Assembly (NCBI RefSeq): GCF_900112025.1
Contig: NZ_FOKL01000003.1
Span: 186,001 to 250,000 of the forward strand
Direction: 5' to 3'
Source of the DNA: Janthinobacterium sp. 344
Lineage (GTDB): Bacteria > Pseudomonadota > Gammaproteobacteria > Burkholderiales > Burkholderiaceae_D
DNA length: 64,000 nt
Shown here: piece after piece, positions 44,306 to 53,251 of the stretch
How the letters are laid out: the number at the start of each line of letters is the position of its first letter
Position numbering within the stretch: the stretch's first letter is position 1
Notes under the pieces: generated by a model
The model's input: the letters and a program-made list of their open reading frames with translations, nothing else
What the model was told of the DNA's origin: nothing
Databases searched by the model: none
Made by a program: the position numbers and the translations under genes

Positions 44306-45019
44306 ATGACTGACTTACATCCGACGCAATTGTTTTCCCGCCTGCAAGGCGGCCTGGTGGTGTCGTGCCAGCCGCTCGACGGCAGCCCCATGGATACGCC
44401 TGACATCATCGTCGCCATGGCGCGCGCCGCCATGAACGGCGGTGCCACGGCCCTGCGCATCGAAGGCGCGGACCACGTGCGCGCCGTGGCGCACGCCTTG
44501 CCTCACGCCATCATCATCGGCATCGTCAAGCGCGACCTGGCCGACAGCGCCGTGCGCATCACGCCGTATATCGAGGACGTGCACGCGCTGGCCGACGCCG
44601 GCGCCGCCATCATCGCCTTCGACGGCACGGACCGCCCGCGCCCCGTGCGTGTGGCGACCCTGCTGGCGGCCGTGCGCGCGGCCGGCAAGGCGGCCATGGC
44701 CGACTGCTCCACCCTGGAAGACGGCCTGGCCTGCCATGCGCTGGGCTGCGACCTGGTGGGCACGACCCTGTCCGGCTACACGGAAGACACGGCCTATCTG
44801 CCGGAAGACCGCCCGAACACGGCGCTGGTCGGCCAGCTGGCGCAGCGCGGCGTGCGCGTGATGGCCGAAGGGCGCATCCGCACGCCGCAAGACGCCGCCG
44901 ACTGCCTGCGCGCGGGCGCCTGCTGCGTGACGGTCGGTTCGGCCATCACGCGCATCGAGCACATCACGCAGTGGTTCGCCGCCGCGCTGCATGGCGCGCC
45001 GCTGGCGGGCGAGGCCTGA
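44306..45019 (+). CDS. nanE: N-acetylmannosamine-6-phosphate 2-epimerase
   Basis: A 237-residue TIM-barrel of the NanE family that converts ManNAc-6-P to GlcNAc-6-P. It carries [16 protein letters not shown] at the N-terminus, GIVKRD with the catalytic Lys (about residue 74), [28 protein letters not shown], and the phosphate loop [12 protein letters not shown] then VTVGSAITR. It lies one base before the nanK start (TGAG ATG), matching sequential reactions. Confidence 0.92.
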   Translation: MTDLHPTQLFSRLQGGLVVSCQPLDGSPMDTPDIIVAMARAAMNGGATALRIEGADHVRAVAHALPHAIIIGIVKRDLADSAVRITPYIEDVHALADAGAAIIAFDGTDRPRPVRVATLLAAVRAAGKAAMADCSTLEDGLACHALGCDLVGTTLSGYTEDTAYLPEDRPNTALVGQLAQRGVRVMAEGRIRTPQDAADCLRAGACCVTVGSAITRIEHITQWFAAALHGAPLAGEA

Positions 45020-45020
45020 G

Positions 45021-45896
45021 ATGCTGCTGGCGATCGACATCGGCGGCACCAAGCTGGCGGCCGCCCTGGTGGACCACGGCGTGATCGTGGCGCGACGGCA
45101 AGTGCCCATGGCGGCGGACGCGGCAGGATTTGCCGCCGCGCTCGACGCCCTGGTGGACGGCTGGCCCGCGCCCGCGCAGGTCAGCGTGGCCACCACCGGC
45201 TATATCGACGGCGGCAAGGTGTATCCCGTCAACCGCGCCATCATCTCGTTCTGGAATGGTTTTCCCCTGGAACCGTTGCTGCGCCAGCGTTTTGACTGTC
45301 CCGTGGCCCTGTTCAACGATGCGCAGGCGGCCGCGTGGGGAGAGTATTGCGCGCGGCGCGACAGGGGCGAGGCCGGCCATCCCGCCAACCTGCTCTTTAT
45401 TACCCTGTCGACGGGCGTGGGCGGCGGCCTGGTGCTCGACCACCGCCTGCGCGCGGGACCGCACGGCCTGGCCGGCCACGTGGGCCATGCCCCGGCCCGG
45501 CTCGCGAGCGCCGACGGCGTGGCCCTGTGCGGCTGCGGCCGGCTGGGCTGCCTGGAAATGCTGGCCTCGGGCACGGCGCTGGCGCGCCAGGCCAGCGCCA
45601 TCTTCCGGCGGCCGCTGGACAGCGCGGCCCTGTTCGCCCTGGCGGCCACGGAGCCGCAAGCGGCTGCCATCCTCGACAACGCGGCCCTGGCCGTGGCCGA
45701 AGCCATCGCCGGCCTGCACATGAGCGTCGACCTCGACGCCGTGGTCATCGGCGGCAGCGTGGGCCTGGCGGCGGGCATGCTGGCGCGCATCGGCACCGCC
45801 CTGGCGGGATTGCCGCTACCCTGCCCGCCACCGCTGAGCACCGCGTGGCTGGGGGCGGATGCGGGCTTGCTGGGAGCGGCCGCCTGCCCCGCCTGA
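45021..45896 (+). CDS. nanK: N-acetylmannosamine kinase (ROK family)
   Basis: A 291-residue ROK kinase: ATP phosphate loop AIDIGGTK, catalytic D100 in LFNDAQAAAWGEY, and the ROK zinc site H156, C170, C172, C177 (GHVGHAP, CGCGRLGCLE). It phosphorylates ManNAc from the NanA step for NanE. The ATG follows the nanE stop by one base, so coupled translation is likely. A hairpin without T run follows at 45909-45942. Confidence 0.9.
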   Translation: MLLAIDIGGTKLAAALVDHGVIVARRQVPMAADAAGFAAALDALVDGWPAPAQVSVATTGYIDGGKVYPVNRAIISFWNGFPLEPLLRQRFDCPVALFNDAQAAAWGEYCARRDRGEAGHPANLLFITLSTGVGGGLVLDHRLRAGPHGLAGHVGHAPARLASADGVALCGCGRLGCLEMLASGTALARQASAIFRRPLDSAALFALAATEPQAAAILDNAALAVAEAIAGLHMSVDLDAVVIGGSVGLAAGMLARIGTALAGLPLPCPPPLSTAWLGADAGLLGAAACPA

Positions 45897-45908
45897 ACCT
45901 GCCCGCCA

Positions 45909-45942
45909 GGCTGCAAAGGCCCGCGCCATGCGGGCTGCAGCC
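45909..45942 (+). terminator. Hairpin at the end of the nan operon, no T run
   Basis: GGCTGC and GCCCGC on the left pair with GCGGGC and GCAGCC on the right around a GCCAT loop, with a few unpaired bases on the left arm. No run of T follows, so it is at best a weak or factor-assisted terminator. Confidence 0.35.
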
Positions 45943-45998
45943 GTTCGTCCCGACGCTGAAAACACCCTGATCGAACAAAAAAGCAACAAGCTTATAAC

Positions 45999-46017
45999 TT
46001 GTTTGACATTAGATATC
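45999..46017 (+). promoter_or_regulatory. Predicted NanR operator/promoter, copy 2
   Basis: TTGTTTGACATTAGATATC, with -35 TTGACA at 46003-46008 and a poor -10 (TTACAC at 46026-46031) 17 bases on. GATATC is followed by ATATATC, making overlapping half-sites. It precedes the porin, nanM-2, nagA and sialidase block by about 100 bases and shares 17 of 19 positions with the site at 35791. Confidence 0.6.
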
Positions 46018-46121
46018 ATATATCTTTACACTGATTTTCGAGCCAAGCAGCAACCCACCCAAATGCTCATGTATTGAAATTCTTTCCAACAAAAACAAGT
46101 CTCAAACAACTGGAGAAGTCA

Positions 46122-47261
46122 ATGAAAGTTAAGCGCACCCTGCTCATCGCTGTCCCGCTGGCGGCCTGCACCATTTCCGCCTCGGCGCAGGTGACACTGC
46201 CGCCCATCAACATCAGTGGTCAGTTCGAGTATTCGATCAGCGATCGCAAGGGCTTGACGGAGCAAGGCGACAACGAGCACCGCCAGCGCAGCCACCCGGG
46301 CGTGCTGCTGGCTTTTGGCAGCGTGCTGCCGCTCGACAATTCTGGCCTCAGCGCCGAACTGTTCGTCTCGACCAAGCTGACCACGGGCGACGCCACGCCG
46401 GCCTGGAGCAATTCCTTTGGCAACCGCGAAGCGTGGGGCGGCATCAACAGCCAGTACGGCTCGGTGCGCTTCGGCCGCCAATGGCTGGACAGCTACATCA
46501 ACGTGCTCGATCCGTATGCCTCGGGCGGCAACATCGGCGAGATGAGCGAACTGGGCACGGGCGCCGGCAAGGGCTATCCGGCGGGCCTGACGCGCATCTC
46601 GAACGCCATCTGGGCCGACAATTCGCTCACCTACACGAGCCCGAAAGTGGCCGGCATCGCCACCCTGCGCGCGCAGTTCTACTGGAACGGCAGCAGTTTC
46701 ACGGATGAAAAGCTGGTCTCGGCCACGGCGCCCAACATCGCCCCCAACACCAAGGCGGCCAACGGCTACATCCTGGGCGCGCGCCTCGATTACCCGGCCG
46801 CCCGCATCGACCTGAACTATGGCTCGCAAAAGCAGAACCTGAAAAATGCGCTGGCCACCAGCGACAACAGCCCGCTGGCCGACGGCGTGTATGACACGAC
46901 GCAAATCATGATCGGCGGCATGGTGCCACTCGGCACGCACTCGGTGCGCGCGCTGCTGGTGCAGGACAAGACGCAGCGCCCGAACGGCAGCAGCATCAAG
47001 GATAAGGAGCTGATCCTGGGCGGCCAGTACAGCGTCACGCCGAACTTCCACCTGCGTCCCGTATTCATGATCCACAAGGTCGACACGGTGCCGAACGACG
47101 CCAACGACTACAAGCAGCTGCGCGTGGAACTGGCCTACAAGATGAATATTGGCCTGGCGCGCGGGTCGACCTCGTTCTGGTTCCGCCCCACCTACCGCAA
47201 GTGGGATACCAGCGGCAACAAGTTTACGGAATTGCGCGCCGGCTTCACGACGAATTTCTGA
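46122..47261 (+). CDS. Outer-membrane porin (Gram-negative porin family)
   Basis: A 379-residue porin with signal peptide (MKVKRTLLIAVPLAACTISASA). The betaproteobacterial trimeric porin pattern is clear: INISGQFEYSISDRKG, the loop NREAWGGINSQYGSVRFGRQWLD, alternating strands, and the C-terminal ELRAGFTTNF ending in Phe, the outer-membrane assembly signal. GGAGA precedes the ATG. Position behind a predicted NanR site and before nanM-2 suggests it admits sialic acid, the role of NanC in E. coli, although the families differ. Confidence 0.85.
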   Translation: MKVKRTLLIAVPLAACTISASAQVTLPPINISGQFEYSISDRKGLTEQGDNEHRQRSHPGVLLAFGSVLPLDNSGLSAELFVSTKLTTGDATPAWSNSFGNREAWGGINSQYGSVRFGRQWLDSYINVLDPYASGGNIGEMSELGTGAGKGYPAGLTRISNAIWADNSLTYTSPKVAGIATLRAQFYWNGSSFTDEKLVSATAPNIAPNTKAANGYILGARLDYPAARIDLNYGSQKQNLKNALATSDNSPLADGVYDTTQIMIGGMVPLGTHSVRALLVQDKTQRPNGSSIKDKELILGGQYSVTPNFHLRPVFMIHKVDTVPNDANDYKQLRVELAYKMNIGLARGSTSFWFRPTYRKWDTSGNKFTELRAGFTTNF

Positions 47262-47309
47262 GCCTGGCCCTCGCCGCGTTCCCATCCACTTACTCAGGAT
47301 TGACGAATC

Positions 47310-48461
47310 ATGAAAAAACTCAGCTGTGCATTGCTGCTTGGCGCCGCCTTCGCCTTCTCCGCCCAGGCGGCTGACACCGCCCCGCGCTGGCCCGACTTCC
47401 CCGCCCCCATCAAGAATGGCGCCGGCGCACGCATCGGCGCCACCGTGTATGCGGGCCTCGGTTCGGCCGGCAAGGCCTGGTATGCGCTCGACACGGGCAA
47501 GCCGGGCGCCCCATGGGTGGCGCTGGCGCCGTTTCCCGACGCGGCGCGCGACGCGGCCAGCGCCGTCGCCATCAACGGCCTGGTGTATATCTTCGGCGGC
47601 TCGGGCAAGAACGCGCCCGAGGACAAGGCCCTGACGGTCTTCGACACGGCCTATGTCTACGATCCGGCGGCGAACAGCTGGCGCCAGCTGCCCACGCGCG
47701 CGCCGCTGGGCATCTTCACGGCCAGCGTGGTGTCCGTCGACCAGCGGAACATCGTCTTCTTTGGCGGCGTCAACAAGGCCATCTTCGACGGCTACTTCCA
47801 GGACTACGCCGTGGGCGCGGCCGACAACAAGGAACGCCAGGCGGTGGTGGCCGGCCACTACTTCGACCAGCGCCCGCAAGACTATCTGTGGACGGCGCAA
47901 GTGATGAGCTACAACCCGCAAACGAACCAGTGGCGCAACCTGGGCACGGACCCGCAGCTGCCCACTGTGGGCGCGGGCGTGGCCGTGCACGGCCAGCTAG
48001 TGACCATGGTGAATGGCGAAATCAAGCCGGGCCTGCGCTCGCCGAACGTCAAGGAAGTGAGCGTCGACGGCGACAAGCTGACGTGGAAGCAAGGCGGCAA
48101 GCTGCCGGCGCCGCCGGGCGCCGCGCGCCAGGAAGGCGTGGCGGGATCGTTCGCCGGCTACAGCAACAACGTGCTGCTGGTGGCGGGCGGCGCCAATTTC
48201 CCCGGCGCCTGGCAGCAGTTCGACGCGGGCCAGAACTACGCGCACAAGGGCTTGAAGAAGACCTGGCGCGATGACATCTATGCGCGCCGCGACGGCAAGT
48301 GGTGGCACGCGGGCAAGCTGCCGGCCGGCATGGGCTACGGCACCGGCATCCAGCTCGACGATGGCGTGCTGCTCATTGGCGGCGAGCTGGACGGCGGCGC
48401 CGCCAGCAAGGACGTCTTCCTGCTGCAGTGGGATGGCAAGGCCGTGCGGCTCGTCCATTAG
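47310..48461 (+). CDS. nanM: N-acetylneuraminate epimerase (mutarotase), periplasmic copy
   Basis: A 383-residue NanM homologue with a clear signal peptide (MKKLSCALLLGAAFAFSAQAAD). Kelch-propeller features match the E. coli enzyme: WPDFPAPIKNGAGARIG, YAGLGSAGKAWYALD, IFGGSGKNAPEDKALTVFDTAYVYD, VFFGGVNKAIFDGYF, GEIKPGLRSPNV and VAGGANFPGAWQQF. Secretion places it where sialic acid set free by the sialidase needs anomer conversion before uptake. It is more canonical than the first copy at 35880. Confidence 0.92.
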   Translation: MKKLSCALLLGAAFAFSAQAADTAPRWPDFPAPIKNGAGARIGATVYAGLGSAGKAWYALDTGKPGAPWVALAPFPDAARDAASAVAINGLVYIFGGSGKNAPEDKALTVFDTAYVYDPAANSWRQLPTRAPLGIFTASVVSVDQRNIVFFGGVNKAIFDGYFQDYAVGAADNKERQAVVAGHYFDQRPQDYLWTAQVMSYNPQTNQWRNLGTDPQLPTVGAGVAVHGQLVTMVNGEIKPGLRSPNVKEVSVDGDKLTWKQGGKLPAPPGAARQEGVAGSFAGYSNNVLLVAGGANFPGAWQQFDAGQNYAHKGLKKTWRDDIYARRDGKWWHAGKLPAGMGYGTGIQLDDGVLLIGGELDGGAASKDVFLLQWDGKAVRLVH

Positions 48462-48474
48462 TCCATTAAGCGCT

Positions 48475-48517
48475 GGCCCCCGGCAGCGGCCAGGCAGCGC
48501 CGCTGCCGGGGGCCTTT
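48475..48517 (+). terminator. Strong hairpin terminator after nanM-2
   Basis: A perfect 16-base stem (48475-48490 with 48499-48514) around an eight-base loop, followed by TTTCT. It lies between nanM-2 and nagA, so nagA may be partly uncoupled from the porin transcript. Confidence 0.8.
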
Positions 48518-48541
48518 CTCCGAATTGACCTGGAAAACATC

Positions 48542-49657
48542 ATGACTGAAGCCTACCGCCAACATCACGGCCGCATCCTGTGCGGCGACGCCTGGATCAC
48601 GGGCACCCTGACGGTGGCGCCGGACGGGCGCATCGCCGCCATCGAGGAGCGCGCCGGCACCACTGGCGCCACCTTGCTGCCCGGCTTTATCGACCTGCAC
48701 GTGCATGGCGGCGGCGGCGCCGACATCATGCAGGGAGGCGACGCGGCCACCCGCATCGCCGCCGCCCACGCGCGCCACGGCACCACCTCCCTGCTGGCCA
48801 CCACCATGACGGCGCCGATGGCGGAACTGGAAGCCGTGCTGGCGGGACTGGGACACGCCTGCGGCGCGCGCCAGCCGGGCGCCGCCCGCGTGCTGGGCGT
48901 ACACCTGGAAGGCCCGTTCATCAACCAGGAAAAGCTGGGCGCCCAGCCCGACCATGCCTGCGTGGCCGTGCTGGCCAGCCTGCGCCGGCTGCGCGGCCTG
49001 GCGCCCATCCGCGTCATCACCATCGCGCCGGAGATCGCCGGCCACCTCGACATCATCCGCGCGCTGAGCGAGGACGGCGTGCGCATGCAGATCGGCCACA
49101 CGAGCGGCAGCTACGACGATGGCGTGGCGGGCCTGCGCCACGGCGCCACCAGCTTCGCCCACCTGTTCAACGCCATGACGGGACTGCACCACCGCCAGCC
49201 CGGCATCGTCGGCGCCGCGCTGGCCCATGCGCGCTATGCGGAAATCATCCCCGACCTGCTGCACGTGCACCCGGGCGCCCTGCTGACGGCCCTGCGCGCC
49301 ATTCCGCAGTTGTACTGCGTCACCGATTCCACCTCCGCCACGGGCATGGCGGACGGCGATTACCGCCTCGGCTCGCACACCGTGCACAAATGCCTGGGCG
49401 GCGTGCGCCTGGCCGACGGCACGCTGGCCGGCTCTTGCCTGACCATGGACCAGGCCCTGCGCAATCTCGTTGCCGTGGGCCTGGACCTGGCCGACGCCTC
49501 GCACCGCCTGTCCGCCTATCCGGCCGACTACCTGGGCGTGACGGACCGGGGCCGCCTGCAAGCGGGCGCCTGGGCCGATATCGTCATTGTCGACGAGCAA
49601 CTGACGCTGCAAGGCGTGGTGGCCGAGGGAGAGCGCATTGCGCCCGCGCACGGTTAG
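48542..49657 (+). CDS. nagA: N-acetylglucosamine-6-phosphate deacetylase
   Basis: A 371-residue amidohydrolase. Metal and substrate motifs: FIDLHVHGGGGADIM, the metal-binding Glu in GVHLEGPFIN, QIGHTSGSYDDG, FAHLFNAMTGLHHRQPG and the catalytic Asp in CVTDSTSATGM. It removes acetate from GlcNAc-6-P made by NanE, giving GlcN-6-P for NagB, which is not in the window. It ends 20 bases inside the next small lipoprotein gene. Confidence 0.92.
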   Translation: MTEAYRQHHGRILCGDAWITGTLTVAPDGRIAAIEERAGTTGATLLPGFIDLHVHGGGGADIMQGGDAATRIAAAHARHGTTSLLATTMTAPMAELEAVLAGLGHACGARQPGAARVLGVHLEGPFINQEKLGAQPDHACVAVLASLRRLRGLAPIRVITIAPEIAGHLDIIRALSEDGVRMQIGHTSGSYDDGVAGLRHGATSFAHLFNAMTGLHHRQPGIVGAALAHARYAEIIPDLLHVHPGALLTALRAIPQLYCVTDSTSATGMADGDYRLGSHTVHKCLGGVRLADGTLAGSCLTMDQALRNLVAVGLDLADASHRLSAYPADYLGVTDRGRLQAGAWADIVIVDEQLTLQGVVAEGERIAPAHG

Positions 49658-50090
49658 CGCCGCCGGCCTGGCGCTGGCCTTGTCCGCCTGCGGCGGCGAT
49701 GCCGCGCCACCGCAGGCCGCCGCGCCGCGCGTGGCCCAGCGGCCTGCCGTCGCGGCCGTGGATGCCGCCGAACCCGCCAGGGTGGCGCGCAGCGCCTTGC
49801 GCGTCGGCTATGTGGAATATCCGGGCGCCCCGCATGCCTATGCGCCCGTGCCCGTCGTGCTGGAACTGCAGCAGGCGGACGTGAAGAATCCCGCGCTGGA
49901 ACTGCAGGCGGCGGGCCGCACCCTGGGCCGCGTGGCCCTGGCGCCGCCCGCGGCAACGGGCGCGCAGGACGGCGGGCGGCACTGGAGCGCGACGATCCCC
50001 GCCGCCTGGGCCATCCGCGGCGTGAGCTGGCGCGCCGTCGCCGACAGCCACGATGCCAGTGCTGCGCGCAGCGTGCCGCTGGCCGACTAG
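49638..50090 (+). CDS. Small lipoprotein of unknown function
   Basis: A 150-residue protein with a lipoprotein signal (GLALALSAC, Cys about residue 18) and an Ala/Pro-rich linker, then a beta-rich domain (RVGYVEYPGAPHAYAPVPVVLELQQADVKN). I do not recognise a family. The start is a TTG with GAGGGAGAG just upstream, overlapping nagA by 20 bases, so coupling with nagA is likely. Position between nagA and the sialidase suggests an envelope role in sialoglycan use. Confidence 0.6.
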   Translation: MRPRTVSAAGLALALSACGGDAAPPQAAAPRVAQRPAVAAVDAAEPARVARSALRVGYVEYPGAPHAYAPVPVVLELQQADVKNPALELQAAGRTLGRVALAPPAATGAQDGGRHWSATIPAAWAIRGVSWRAVADSHDASAARSVPLAD

Positions 50091-50204
50091 GCAGCCATGA
50101 ACACGGGACGCGCGCCTGCCACCCGTCAGGCGCGCGGGATCTCCCCAGTACGGGATGGTTTGGGACCGCGCTGCGCGCCCGGTCCCGGGAAAGGAATCAC
50201 CGCA

Positions 50205-51383
50205 ATGTCAACTGTCTTGCCGATTCAATCACTGCAACGCCTGGCCGCCGCCTGCGTCCTCGGCCTCGGTCTTGGCCTGGGCGCCGCGCCCGTGGCCCAG
50301 GCGGCCATTTCCGCCAGCACGCCGTTTCCCGCAGCCGATGCCAGCTACGGCTGCTATCGCATCCCCGCCGTCGTGACATTGCAGAACGGCACCATCCTCG
50401 CCTTCGCCGAAGGCCGGCCCTCGGGCTGCGCCGACTTCGGCAATATCCAGGTGGTGATGAAGAAAAGCCTCGATGGCGGCAGCACCTGGTCGGCCCTGTC
50501 CGTCGTGGCGTCGAATGGCACCCTGCAGGCGGGCAACCCCGTGCCCGTGCTCGACACGCTCGATCCCGCCCATCCGGGCGGCCGCCTGTTCCTGTTCTAT
50601 AACACGGGCAATGCCAGCGAAAGCACCATCCGCAACGGCGGCGCGGGCGTGCGCGAGCAATGGGTGGTGACGTCGACCGATGGCGGCGCGACGTGGAGCA
50701 CGCCCTCGAACATCACGGCGCAGACGGCGAAGATCGGCGCGGCGCCGTACAACAACGGGGCCGGCTGGCGCACGCTGGCCATGGGACCGGGCCACGGCGT
50801 GCAGATGCGTTCGGGACGCATCGTGGTGCCGGGCAATTTCACGGCGGGACCGCCGCAGACGGGCTATGCCGATGGCCGCGCGTATGTGTTTTATTCGGAC
50901 GACCATGGCGCCAGCTACCAGATCGGCAACGACACGGGCTATCCGTCGGCGAATGAATCGACGGCGGCCGAGCTGAGCACCAGCCAGCTGATGCTCAACA
51001 GCCGCGACCAGAGCGGGCTGACGAAAAAACGCATCGTGTCCGTCAGCTCCGATGGCGGCGCCAACTTCAGCGCCGGCTTCGCCAACGCCACGCTGATCGA
51101 CCCCGTGTGCGAAGGCAGCCTGCTGAACCTGGGCTGGAATGGCAAGCAATACCTGTTGCACGCGAATCCCGCCTCCACCACCAGCCGCAACAACCTGACC
51201 GTGCGCGCCAGCAAAGACGACGGCCAGAGCTGGCCGTTTTCCCTGCTGATCACGGCGGGCGCCTCCGCCTACAGCGACTTGACGCAGGTGGACGCCGGCA
51301 ACATCGGCATCCTGTATGAAAACGGCAGCAACGGCATCCGTTTCATGAAGATTCCGCTGAGCACGGTGATCACGGCGCCCTGA
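50205..51383 (+). CDS. nanH: Secreted exo-alpha-sialidase (GH33-like)
   Basis: A 392-residue sialidase with signal peptide (cleavage near VAQAAIS). It has the arginine motif YRIPAVVTLQNGTILAFAEGR and four Asp-box repeats (SLDGGSTWS, STDGGATWS, SSDGGANFS, SKDDGQSWP) of the six-bladed neuraminidase propeller, plus the ending GNIGILYENG with the catalytic Tyr/Glu region. It frees terminal sialic acids from glycans outside the cell or in the periplasm, feeding the NanM/ABC/NanA route. ATG 50205 is chosen because it opens the signal peptide. Confidence 0.9.
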   Translation: MSTVLPIQSLQRLAAACVLGLGLGLGAAPVAQAAISASTPFPAADASYGCYRIPAVVTLQNGTILAFAEGRPSGCADFGNIQVVMKKSLDGGSTWSALSVVASNGTLQAGNPVPVLDTLDPAHPGGRLFLFYNTGNASESTIRNGGAGVREQWVVTSTDGGATWSTPSNITAQTAKIGAAPYNNGAGWRTLAMGPGHGVQMRSGRIVVPGNFTAGPPQTGYADGRAYVFYSDDHGASYQIGNDTGYPSANESTAAELSTSQLMLNSRDQSGLTKKRIVSVSSDGGANFSAGFANATLIDPVCEGSLLNLGWNGKQYLLHANPASTTSRNNLTVRASKDDGQSWPFSLLITAGASAYSDLTQVDAGNIGILYENGSNGIRFMKIPLSTVITAP

Positions 51384-51427
51384 GTACTGCCAGCAATTCT
51401 CCCTGTTACCCCCTCTTTCCCGCCCTG

Positions 51428-51449
51428 CCCCGCAGCGGCGGGGTTTTTT
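51428..51449 (+). terminator. Terminator after nanH, shared with convergent gene end
   Basis: CCCCGC (51428-51433), loop AGCG, GCGGGG (51438-51443) and six T (51444-51449). The last bases are part of the stop codon of the convergent DUF2063 gene. Confidence 0.85.
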
Positions 51450-52323
51450 AATCCGCAGTCGCGCCAGTGATCATGCCAGCCGCGGCCGCCATGGGCAGCC
51501 ACAGCATGGCGTCGGCCAGCACCTCGTCCAGGGAACGGCCGCTGGCCTGGGCCGCCTGCCGCGCGCAGTCGGGCGGCGGCGCGCCACCGGCCAGCGCCTG
51601 CAGCCAATAGAATTGCCACGGCTGCAAGTCGTGCATGGCCAGCCGGTAATGCAGGCGGGCAATGGCGACGAAGCCGGGGGCTTCCCCGGGCTGGGGCGGC
51701 ACGGCATCGTCCGGCGCCGCCTGCGCCTGTTGCCAGTAGGCCTGCACGGGATACGTCAAGGCCAGCAGCCGCGTGCACGGCGCCAGCCGCCACGCTGGTG
51801 TCTGCCCCAGCAGCAAAGCCAGGCCCGATGGCAACACGGGCAATAGCGGCCGTGGCAATTTTTCCAGTCCCGGCGCCCGGCTCGCCTCGCCGCGCGCCCG
51901 CTCCAGCCGGGCCAGCTCGACGGGGAAACGCAAAGCGGCGCCTTGCGCGCCCTCTCCCGCACGCGCCTGGCTGGCGGCGAGGAAATCGGCAAAGCCGCCG
52001 CCCAGGTCATGCAAGGTGGTGGAGACGGACGGGTGGCGCCAGATGTAGGCGCGCGCAAAAAAACCGAACAGCGCGTCACCCATGACGCGGCGCAGGACGG
52101 GATAATCGGCTTGCAGGCATTCGAGCAGGCGCAGCACGTAGCCATCCGCGTAGATGTGCAGGCGGGCCGCGCCCTTCAGCACCTGAGCCGCCTGCAAGCC
52201 GTGGCGCTGGTCCGCCAGTTCCACGCCGCGCGCCGCGCCGCCGGGCGCCGTCATGGCCGTCAGGAACCACGCCTGCACTTGCGCCAGCGGCGCGCCAGGC
52301 AGATCGCGATCGCGCTCAGCCAT
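51448..52323 (-). CDS. DUF2063 protein, BufC/HvfC-type partner of MNIO enzyme
   Basis: A 291-residue protein. The N-terminal half matches the DUF2063 (HvfC/BufC) domain: [61 protein letters not shown]. Such proteins act with DUF692/MNIO enzymes, probably presenting the substrate peptide. The C-terminal half is an Ala/Leu-rich helical domain. Its ATG lies eight bases inside the end of the MNIO gene, so the two are translated together. Confidence 0.85.
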   Translation of the reverse strand: MAERDRDLPGAPLAQVQAWFLTAMTAPGGAARGVELADQRHGLQAAQVLKGAARLHIYADGYVLRLLECLQADYPVLRRVMGDALFGFFARAYIWRHPSVSTTLHDLGGGFADFLAASQARAGEGAQGAALRFPVELARLERARGEASRAPGLEKLPRPLLPVLPSGLALLLGQTPAWRLAPCTRLLALTYPVQAYWQQAQAAPDDAVPPQPGEAPGFVAIARLHYRLAMHDLQPWQFYWLQALAGGAPPPDCARQAAQASGRSLDEVLADAMLWLPMAAAAGMITGATAD

Positions 52324-53251
52324 GCACGGCCCCCGCATGAAACGCCAGCGGCGCGGAAACGGCCACGGCAGCGCTGGCCGTGGCCAGGCAAGCATCGTCC
52401 GCGAACGCGCCCCGTTCGGCCGCGCGCGCCTTGTCCAGTTCCGCCAGCAATTGCGGATAGGCGGGAATATTCGCATCCCACTCCAGCAGGGCCGGCACGC
52501 CGCCCGTCAGCCGCTGCGCCAGCGCGTACAACCGCCAGACGGCGGCCGGCACGGGCGCATCGTGCGTATCGATCAGCACCTCGCCGCACTGCGTGGGGCC
52601 GGCCAGGTGCAGTTGCACGATGTGGTCGTGTGGCAACTGGCGCAGATAGCTGGCCGCGTCATAGCCATGGTTGTGCGCGCAGACGTGGACGTTGTTCACG
52701 TCCAGCAGCAGGCCGCAGCCCGTGTCCTCGGCCAGGCGGCCGAGGAACTCCCATTCCGGCATGCTGGACTGGGCAAACTCGACATAGCTGCTGGGGTTTT
52801 CCAGGACCAATGGCCGCCCCAGGAACTCCTGCACCTGCCGCACGCGGCCCGCCACGTGGCGCAGACTGGCCTCGTCCAGCGGCAGGGGCAGCAAGTCGTG
52901 GCTGTTGAGCGAGGCGGCGCCCGTCCAGCACAGGTGGTCGGAAATCCACGCGGGGCGGATCTCCTCGGCCAGCCGGCGCAGCTGGCGCAGGTAGCCCAGG
53001 TTCAAGGCGTCGCTGCTGCCGATCGACAGCGAGACGCCATGCATGACGATGGGTACCTGGGCCGCCACCACATCGAGCACGTGGCGCGCATAGCCATGGT
53101 TGCCGATGAAGTTTTCGCTGATGATCTCGAACCAGTCCACTTGCGGGCCATGTTCCAGGATGTGCGCATAATGGGGCGGGCGCAGCCCCACGCCCAGGCC
53201 CAGATGCGGCAGGCCCAGGCGCGGAAGCACCGCTGGCTTGGTGGCCGCCAT
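52316..53251 (-). CDS. DUF692 (MNIO) iron-dependent modification enzyme, BufB-like
   Basis: A 311-residue TIM-barrel of DUF692, now known as multinuclear non-haem iron-dependent oxidative enzymes (MbnB, TglH, BufB). Ligand motifs are intact: [71 protein letters not shown] and LLEWDANIP. These enzymes oxidise Cys residues in a peptide, for example to thiooxazoles. The ATG shares one base with the stop of the ferritin-like gene upstream, so that protein is the prime candidate substrate; no small BufA-like gene lies beside it. Confidence 0.9.
   Translation of the reverse strand: MAATKPAVLPRLGLPHLGLGVGLRPPHYAHILEHGPQVDWFEIISENFIGNHGYARHVLDVVAAQVPIVMHGVSLSIGSSDALNLGYLRQLRRLAEEIRPAWISDHLCWTGAASLNSHDLLPLPLDEASLRHVAGRVRQVQEFLGRPLVLENPSSYVEFAQSSMPEWEFLGRLAEDTGCGLLLDVNNVHVCAHNHGYDAASYLRQLPHDHIVQLHLAGPTQCGEVLIDTHDAPVPAAVWRLYALAQRLTGGVPALLEWDANIPAYPQLLAELDKARAAERGAFADDACLATASAAVAVSAPLAFHAGAVHG

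Noticed and set aside
45021-45896. Calling nanK a glucokinase
   Set aside because: ROK signatures alone do not separate the two, but its start one base after nanE and its place in the nan operon favour ManNAc kinase.
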